Positions 6,601 through 10,768 of a DNA stretch of 10,768 bases are shown here, in pieces. The translations under genes and the position numbers were made by a program. This DNA comes from Promethearchaeota archaeon (GTDB lineage: Archaea; Asgardarchaeota; Lokiarchaeia; Sigynarchaeales; SOKP01). Within the stretch, counting starts at the first letter, position 1; every line of letters begins with the position of its first letter. The notes under the pieces are model-generated. The model saw only the letters and a program-made list of their open reading frames with translations, had not been told where the DNA came from and made no database searches. Where the stretch lies: the NCBI GenBank assembly GCA_019057735.1, contig JAHLWV010000062.1, positions 1-10,768 on the forward strand, in the 5' to 3' direction.

Positions 6601-7611
6601 TTATCTTGGCACCTCATTTGCAGGTTCTTTTTGACGAAAGAAATAATCCCTATATATTGCTGCTAGTACTAAAATCATAGATATTATTGAAAATGTCAAT
6701 CCTACGCCATCAACAGTTATAGTTGGAGCTGGAACAGCGATCGCAAATGCGACACCAAATAGAATCCAGTTAAGAATTAAAAACACAACAAATAAAACAG
6801 GTAATATAAATTGTACCAAAAATCCAGTTTCAATGTTGCGTACTTTAGAATAACTAGAGAATATTATTGAAAAAAGCGCAAGGATACCGAAAATAACTAC
6901 CAGAACACTAATAATAACAATTATTAACCAAATAATTCCATTTGTATTAATTAAGTTCACGAACGGAACTAAAAAGTTAATACCTCTTGCTTCAAACAAT
7001 CCAAAAAGGACAAATTCGCCATCAATTTCAGCCAACCCGAAAAAGCTAAGCAAATCAGATGGATTTCCTGAAAAAAAGCCAAACATTCCAACAAGAGGGA
7101 AAATTACACCTAAAACAAAGGCAATAATTGTACAACAAGTTGCGAACCAAAATTCTGCTGATCTAGTATCAGACACAGGAATTAAGCCTATATCGTCGAA
7201 ATCTTGGTCAGGAATGTAACTCCAGCAATCTTGTATTGTGCATACTCCAACCAGCTTCTCATTTTCTACTACTGGGACGACATTGACATTTAAATCTCGC
7301 ATTCTAGCAAAAGCTTCTGTAACGGGGTCATTAAGTGACACACTTTTAATCTTATACATAGTCGAAATTACCATTTCTTCTTTTGGATCGCTTCCTTTAG
7401 CTACAACATTTTGAATGATATCAAAATCAGCTATAACTCCGAGAATTTTTTCAGACTTTTCTTCGACTACGACTAAATCTGGCACTCCTAACTCTTTCAT
7501 TTTTTTTGCTGCTTCTTGAATAGTCGCATTAGAACCTATTACACCGTATTCATCGTCAATAACCAAATCCTTTATAAAATATTCTTTTTTAGATAAGCTC
7601 ATATTTATCAT
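6601..7611 (-). CDS. CBS-pair membrane protein, function unknown
   Basis: 336 residues. The N-terminus holds two CBS domains (about 13-70 and 80-132; conserved stretches LGVPDLVVVEE, LGVIADFDII and VNVVPVVENEKLVGVCTIQD), which together form a Bateman module that usually binds AMP, ATP or S-adenosylmethionine. Four hydrophobic helices follow (about 155-178, 226-251, 265-292, 304-322) and the tail ends in basic residues, so both ends should be cytosolic. It lacks a recognisable CNNM/CorC, chloride-channel or MgtE core, so the transport or signalling role is open. Two Met codons are possible (7611 or 7602); neither has a Shine-Dalgarno, but TTTATAAA is centred 25 bases before the first, suggesting a leaderless message starting at 7611. 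The stop lies 2 bases before the GTG of the RGG/zinc-ribbon gene, so the proteins may act together at the membrane (inference). Confidence 0.85.
   Translation of the reverse strand: MINMSLSKKEYFIKDLVIDDEYGVIGSNATIQEAAKKMKELGVPDLVVVEEKSEKILGVIADFDIIQNVVAKGSDPKEEMVISTMYKIKSVSLNDPVTEAFARMRDLNVNVVPVVENEKLVGVCTIQDCWSYIPDQDFDDIGLIPVSDTRSAEFWFATCCTIIAFVLGVIFPLVGMFGFFSGNPSDLLSFFGLAEIDGEFVLFGLFEARGINFLVPFVNLINTNGIIWLIIVIISVLVVIFGILALFSIIFSSYSKVRNIETGFLVQFILPVLFVVFLILNWILFGVAFAIAVPAPTITVDGVGLTFSIISMILVLAAIYRDYFFRQKEPANEVPR
6610..6615 (-). promoter_or_regulatory. Ribosome-binding site for the GTG-started RGG gene
   Basis: GAGGTG on the minus strand, complementary to the usual archaeal 16S 3' end, placed 11 bases before the GTG at 6598 and inside the last codons of the CBS gene. 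It supports the GTG start and coupling to the upstream gene. Confidence 0.55.
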
Positions 7612-7632
7612 TTTTTTTTGTTAGATTTGTTA

Positions 7633-7640
7633 TTTATAAA
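7633..7640 (-). promoter_or_regulatory. TATA box of the CBS membrane gene, probably leaderless
   Basis: A perfect TTTATAAA centred 25 bases upstream of the ATG at 7611. Transcription would begin at or within a base or two of the start codon, matching the poly-A stretch and missing Shine-Dalgarno just before the ATG. Confidence 0.5.
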
Positions 7641-7749
7641 ACAGATTAAAGTAACTATTAAAATTAACTATAGTCCAATTATTAATTCTTCTCGTCAAAC
7701 TAGAATTTCTCCAAAGAAAATACATAAGAAAATTAATATATAAAAGATT

Positions 7750-7759
7750 AAAAAAAAAA
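7750..7759 (-). terminator. T10 tract terminator of the SCP2 gene
   Basis: Ten consecutive T on the minus strand, 12 bases after the SCP2 stop codon and directly preceded by GATCCTC. It is the longest T-tract in the window and well placed for archaeal intrinsic termination. It shares TCCTC-T7 with the DUF1512 terminator at 8371. Confidence 0.55.
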
Positions 7760-7771
7760 GAGGATCTTGAT

Positions 7772-8230
7772 TTAGTAAAATTCAGCTCCTTCTATTTTAG
7801 TCGTAGAAACGACTAATTCTTGAGCAGCCTTAGTTGCTCGCATGACCTTTGCCATGTTACCTGTGAGTTTAAATTTACCTGCCATTAATCCTTGGATTGG
7901 ATCGAGTTCTTGCTTCAAAACCTTTACCCAATTATCGTATTGTCCTGAGAATACAAATTCTACACCAATTTTCTCTCCTTCCTTTAAAGGTCGGGGGTCA
8001 GAATTAGGGGGTAAAATATCGTATTCTTCACCTTCCTTTAAGAGTTTGTTGCCTGTGCAGTCTCCTTTAAATAATCCAACAAACATTTTTATTTCATGAT
8101 CCAAATTACCACTAGGTTCAATCACGAACATGAAATCACCCGTCCACCAAGAAGCTGCCGCTTTATAATTGGCATTATCGTTTAACGCTTTGACATAGGC
8201 TTCTGCCCATTCATCTGAAAATACTTTCAT
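7772..8230 (-). CDS. SCP2-like sterol/lipid-binding domain protein
   Basis: 152 residues forming a single soluble domain that resembles the SCP2 (sterol carrier protein 2) superfamily: the alternating strand pattern FMFVIEPSG and KIGVEFVFSG, then the family's C-terminal sequence GLMAGKFKLTGNMAKVMRATKAAQELV at about 114-140 (glycine, then K-L-x-G-x-x and an amphipathic helix lining the lipid tunnel). SCP2 domains bind acyl chains, acyl-CoA or isoprenoid-like lipids. In an archaeon the ligand would be isoprenoid or fatty acyl, which sequence does not decide. There is no signal peptide or membrane helix, so it is cytosolic. The ATG at 8230 has a TATA-like element about 22 bases upstream, and GAGTGTGAGAT lies between. 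The T10 terminator follows closely, so it is probably monocistronic. Confidence 0.8.
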   Translation of the reverse strand: MKVFSDEWAEAYVKALNDNANYKAAASWWTGDFMFVIEPSGNLDHEIKMFVGLFKGDCTGNKLLKEGEEYDILPPNSDPRPLKEGEKIGVEFVFSGQYDNWVKVLKQELDPIQGLMAGKFKLTGNMAKVMRATKAAQELVVSTTKIEGAEFY

Positions 8231-8246
8231 ATCTCACACTCTCTAT

Positions 8247-8258
8247 TTTATAATAAAA
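8247..8258 (-). promoter_or_regulatory. Candidate TATA box of the SCP2 gene
   Basis: TTTATTATAAAA on the minus strand, centred about 22 bases before the ATG at 8230, which again implies a leaderless or near-leaderless transcript. Confidence 0.4.
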
Positions 8259-8370
8259 TTAATATTTAATATGATTAGTATTACTTCTTTTTATTTGAAA
8301 GTAATTAAATATAAGATTGAGTGAACTGATAAAAAATAGTTATAGATGGATATTTATCAAGCTAAGTTAT

Positions 8371-8377
8371 AAAAAAA
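8371..8377 (-). terminator. T7 tract terminator of the DUF1512 gene
   Basis: Seven T on the minus strand, 6 bases after the stop at 8384, preceded by CTCCTC. The same TCCTC-T motif ends the SCP2 gene. Confidence 0.5.
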
Positions 8378-8383
8378 GAGGAG

Positions 8384-9538
8384 TTATACTCCTACGCCAA
8401 TGGTATTTCCTATACCAGCAACTATAATCTTTGCTCCTTTCTTAGTGCGCTTCCGAATCCCCATTTTAATATTTTCTACAATAGGATGCACGCTTTTAGT
8501 AATTGGTCGCGACATTGTTGTTATTGCATTTTCTAAAGATTGCCTACAGATAACAGCGTCAATTGGTATAGCTTTTTTGCTTGTGGATTCTTCGATATAA
8601 AACTTTTCAACTCCAATTCCTCCAATTGCAGCACCTACTCCGATTGCAATTGACCCAGTTTTATCTCCAGAAAATTTAAGACCTGCATCGATCATTATTA
8701 TCCGAGATATGGATTCTCCATGTTCTTCGATTAGTTTTTTAATTGCGGTACCTGGTTTTCCAACAGTTCCCCCAGGCCCCTTAGCTCGCACTACGTATAT
8801 TATTCTATCTTCAAAGGTAACTACTTGGTAGATAGTATCTTTTGCGATTTCAATAGCTTCAACATCTTCGCTATTTGAGACATCTCTTACAAAACTTCCG
8901 GCAACTAAAGGTCCAAGAGCGTCTCCAATTGGACTACCTTCAGAAAATGATTTTGTAGCGTGGAAGTACGATTTAGCCATAGCTAAAATCATAGTCATCT
9001 GCATGGAAATCTGCATTAAAATAATATAGGATTTAGATTTTTTCCCTAATATTAAGAAATGTTTGACTAAACGATAAACATAATCAACGGCCATAGCAGC
9101 TTCGAGAACATTTTCTAAATTCTGAGCTTCTTTAGTTCCTAGCCCAACATTTGGGGCTAAAATAGCTATTTCTTCTTTGAATCTTACATCCCTTACATCC
9201 ATGATGTGGTCAAGTTTTGGAATTATACCATAAGGATCAAGGTCTACTGGTCTAATTGCTATGAAAGTCAAGAAATTTTCAATTTTGAGCATTAAATCTT
9301 TATCTGTTTCTTTTTTGTCAGCGTATTTTCTAAAATTCGTAAGCAAAATCTGTTTACACTCGTCATCCCATTTTTTAAGTTTTTCCAAACCACTTTCAAT
9401 CTCTCTTGATGAGCGCCACGCCTGGAGTTTGGTACCATAAAACATAGAAACAAATATTAAACCAAACCATAATAAATTAAAAATTAATCCGAGAGGATCT
9501 GCTTCCGTTTGGCCAAGCTGCATTATTTGTATAATCAT
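8384..9538 (-). CDS. DUF1512 family protein (archaeal, unknown function)
   Basis: 384 residues, recognised as the archaeal DUF1512 family from its length, its N-terminal single membrane helix (about 16-36) and its conserved glycine-rich segments: SPIGDALGPLVAGSF (202-216), RAKGPGGTVGKPGTAI (251-266), IMIDAGLKFSGDKTGSIAIG (281-300) and GAAIGGIGVEKFYIEE (302-317). The helix anchors a large domain that should face the cytosol, since basic residues follow it. The family has no assigned activity that I know of; the glycine-rich loops between strands look like a nucleotide- or phosphate-binding or enzymatic fold, but I see no Walker A or other named motif. Met6 is an alternative start, though Met1 (9538) gives a TATA-like box 21 bases upstream. 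It is transcribed divergently from the zinc-ribbon/coaD pair. A T7 terminator follows the stop. Confidence 0.85.
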   Translation of the reverse strand: MIIQIMQLGQTEADPLGLIFNLLWFGLIFVSMFYGTKLQAWRSSREIESGLEKLKKWDDECKQILLTNFRKYADKKETDKDLMLKIENFLTFIAIRPVDLDPYGIIPKLDHIMDVRDVRFKEEIAILAPNVGLGTKEAQNLENVLEAAMAVDYVYRLVKHFLILGKKSKSYIILMQISMQMTMILAMAKSYFHATKSFSEGSPIGDALGPLVAGSFVRDVSNSEDVEAIEIAKDTIYQVVTFEDRIIYVVRAKGPGGTVGKPGTAIKKLIEEHGESISRIIMIDAGLKFSGDKTGSIAIGVGAAIGGIGVEKFYIEESTSKKAIPIDAVICRQSLENAITTMSRPITKSVHPIVENIKMGIRKRTKKGAKIIVAGIGNTIGVGV

Positions 9539-9554
9539 TTTTAGCTTTTCTCTG

Positions 9555-9565
9555 TTTTAAATATT
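9555..9565 (-). promoter_or_regulatory. Candidate TATA box of the DUF1512 gene
   Basis: AATATTTAAAA on the minus strand, centred about 21 bases upstream of the ATG at 9538. No good Shine-Dalgarno lies in between, so a leaderless message is likely. Weak in AT-rich DNA. Confidence 0.3.
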
Positions 9566-9675
9566 ACATATAATTGAAATATTAAATCTATTAAGTTTTC
9601 ATAATAACAAAATTTAATTAATCTTATATTCTTTTCTATTATAGAGTAAAGTTTACAAGATATCAATAAAAATAT

Positions 9676-9681
9676 GGAAGG
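9676..9681 (+). promoter_or_regulatory. Ribosome-binding site of the membrane zinc-ribbon gene
   Basis: GGAAGG, 5 bases before the ATG at 9687. It supports that start over an out-of-frame ATG at 9674. Confidence 0.45.
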
Positions 9682-9686
9682 ATACA

Positions 9687-10124
9687 ATGATTGACGAAGA
9701 AGACGATGAAGATATTTTAAATAAAAAGCGTTCTTTGAAGAGCACTCTTAAAAAGCTTTTGTTGTTTGGACTTATTGTTATTGGAGTTCTTTTTATGTAT
9801 ATCGGAGGGGTTGATCAAGTTTTCAATATGGTTATAGGTTTCACTTTAATTTGTTTAGGGACCACATTATTACAAATGGGAAAAAATACCAGTGACCCAA
9901 TTAGACAGACTTTAACCATCTTAAAATGTAAATCTTGTAGTGCGATTAAAGTAAGGAATTATGAGGATGGGGATTTTGTTTTTAAGTCTATGGGAACTTG
10001 CGATAAATGCAATAATTCTATGGAAATAGATCAAATTTATAGCGTCAAACTTAAGAAATCCCGGAAAAAAGACGATAAGCTGGAAAAAAGCAATAAGAAG
10101 TTATTGGAAACAATAGAAGTTTAA
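9687..10124 (+). CDS. Small membrane protein with C-terminal zinc ribbon
   Basis: 145 residues: an acidic N-terminus (IDEEDDEDI), a basic stretch, two hydrophobic helices (about 24-40 and 45-64) forming a hairpin, then a single zinc ribbon with Cys81/Cys84 and Cys105/Cys108 (CKSC and CDKC, 20 residues apart), and a Lys-rich tail (122-138). The hairpin puts both ends in the cytosol, so the ribbon is cytosolic. Zinc-ribbon membrane proteins of this size are common in archaea, but I cannot assign this one a name. The GGAAGG ribosome-binding site supports the ATG. coaD follows after a 43-base gap (25 bases if coaD starts at 10150) on the same strand with no T-tract between, so co-transcription is likely. 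Whether it has any link to coenzyme A synthesis is unknown. Confidence 0.8.
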   Translation: MIDEEDDEDILNKKRSLKSTLKKLLLFGLIVIGVLFMYIGGVDQVFNMVIGFTLICLGTTLLQMGKNTSDPIRQTLTILKCKSCSAIKVRNYEDGDFVFKSMGTCDKCNNSMEIDQIYSVKLKKSRKKDDKLEKSNKKLLETIEV

Positions 10125-10136
10125 TTTTCATAAGTT

Positions 10137-10141
10137 AGGTG
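10137..10141 (+). promoter_or_regulatory. Ribosome-binding site that points to an upstream coaD start
   Basis: AGGTG, complementary to the usual archaeal anti-Shine-Dalgarno, ends 8 bases before the ATT at 10150 but 26 bases before the ATG at 10168. Normal spacing therefore favours the ATT codon. Confidence 0.45.
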
Positions 10142-10167
10142 TTTCCCTAATTTTAAATAAAATTGGA

Positions 10168-10596
10168 ATGGGCGGAACTTTTGATCATCTTCATGATGGT
10201 CATAAATTTTTATTAAAAACAGCCCTGAAAATGTCCAAATCAATAGAGATTGGTTTAACATCTCAAGAATTGCTTAAAAATAAAAAAGCTCCTTCGAAAT
10301 TAGAAGATTACGATACTAGAAAGAATAAATTAAAAACTTTCATTAGCACTTTCACGGACATTAATAGAGTGAACATCGTTGAAATTAGAAATTGGGAAGA
10401 TATGGCTAAATATTCTCAGGATCCAGAGTACGAAGGCCTAATTGTAAGTCAAGAAACTTATTCAAATGCCGTTAAATTAAGCGAACAAAGAGAAGCGAAA
10501 GGATTAGAGCCATTAATTTTAATTGTTATTCCCCTTTTAAAAGATAAAAATAATAAAAGAATAAGTTCTACGGCTATTCGAGAAGAATTAGAGTAG
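10168..10596 (+). CDS. coaD: Phosphopantetheine adenylyltransferase, archaeal type; real start probably at 10150
   Basis: Transfers AMP from ATP to 4'-phosphopantetheine, giving dephospho-CoA in coenzyme A synthesis; cytosolic nucleotidyltransferase fold. Visible motifs are GGTFDHLHDGH (2-12, containing the HxGH ATP-binding signature), GLTSQELLKNKK (29-40), LIVSQETYSNA (91-101) and ISSTAIREEL (132-141, the ISSSxIR equivalent). The archaeal/eukaryotic form (COG1019) has this pattern and a length near 150. The ATG at 10168 would start right at GGTFD and remove the first beta strand, which family members carry just before it. The open frame continues upstream as LILNKIGMGGTFD, with no ATG, GTG or TTG. 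ATT at 10150, 8 bases after AGGTG, would give MLNKIGMGGTFD, which fits the family. A non-AUG start or a base error in a former ATG are both possible. Confidence 0.9.
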   Translation: MGGTFDHLHDGHKFLLKTALKMSKSIEIGLTSQELLKNKKAPSKLEDYDTRKNKLKTFISTFTDINRVNIVEIRNWEDMAKYSQDPEYEGLIVSQETYSNAVKLSEQREAKGLEPLILIVIPLLKDKNNKRISSTAIREELE

Positions 10597-10601
10597 ATAA
10601 A

Positions 10602-10607
10602 TTTTTT
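10602..10607 (+). terminator. Short T6 tract after coaD
   Basis: Six T starting 6 bases after the coaD stop, a plausible but weak archaeal terminator. The remaining bases to the window end hold no supported gene. Confidence 0.3.
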
Positions 10608-10768
10608 AGTTAGTACTACTACTACATTATATAATTGAATGACTACTTGAGAAGTGTAGATTTTGAGTTTTTATAGCGTATTAAAATCAACTACTAAAAA
10701 TTTCAATCGAGTCTCATTTAATTCCCAGTTTTTTATCATTAACGCTTAAGAAAACAACCCTATTTATG

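Noticed and set aside
7842..8600. Plus-strand open frames opposite the SCP2 and DUF1512 genes
   Set aside because: They overlap well-supported genes and contain no recognisable domain.
10714..10767. Possible C-terminal tail of a minus-strand gene entering from the right edge (about 17 codons, then TGA)
   Set aside because: An open stretch this short is expected by chance and has no family motif; the window ends before it can be judged.
10597..10768. tRNA or other small RNA gene in the final intergenic stretch
   Set aside because: No tRNA arms, T-loop consensus or GC-rich stem could be found; the sequence is AT-rich with only short T-tracts.

Overview
The window looks archaeal and AT-rich. 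The evidence is a tyrosyl-tRNA synthetase of the Thermococcales-like archaeal form, an archaeal/eukaryotic-type phosphopantetheine adenylyltransferase, and a DUF1512 protein, a family I know only from Archaea. TATA-like boxes precede several starts, there are Shine-Dalgarno-like stretches of the AGGTG/GAGGTG kind, and T-tracts follow stops in the archaeal manner. Membrane proteins ending in zinc ribbons, a stand-alone SCP2 protein and a glycine/arginine-rich protein would fit an Asgard (Promethearchaeota) lineage. That placement is a guess; the domain-level call is firmer.

Layout. Everything from 1 to 9538 lies on the minus strand; the last two genes are on the plus strand. 1-484 is the N-terminal part of tyrS, cut by the window edge. 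577-3276 is ppdK (pyruvate, phosphate dikinase). 3426-4229 is a NagD-type HAD phosphatase. 4313-4999 is a four-helix membrane protein of unknown function with an internal duplication. 5120-6598 is one reading frame split by a single in-frame TAA at 5963-5965. Its conceptual product is a Gly/Arg and Trp/Tyr-rich membrane protein with extracytoplasmic beta-rich domains and a cytosolic double zinc ribbon. 6601-7611, ending 2 bases before that gene's GTG start, encodes a CBS-pair membrane protein. 7772-8230 is a stand-alone SCP2-like lipid-binding protein. 8384-9538 is DUF1512. Divergent from it are a small two-helix membrane zinc-ribbon protein (9687-10124) and coaD (10168-10596, probably starting upstream at 10150).

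How they fit. The core metabolic and translation genes (tyrS, ppdK, coaD) are housekeeping genes and show no shared pathway. The unusual part is 4313-7611, a run of membrane proteins without assigned function. The CBS-membrane gene and the RGG/zinc-ribbon gene form a tight two-gene unit and may belong to one membrane-associated system, possibly sensing an adenylate ligand through CBS. That is inference. No RNA gene, CRISPR array, insertion sequence or attachment site was seen. No gene-free stretch exceeds about 170 bases; the intergenic regions hold candidate TATA boxes and T-tract terminators and little else.
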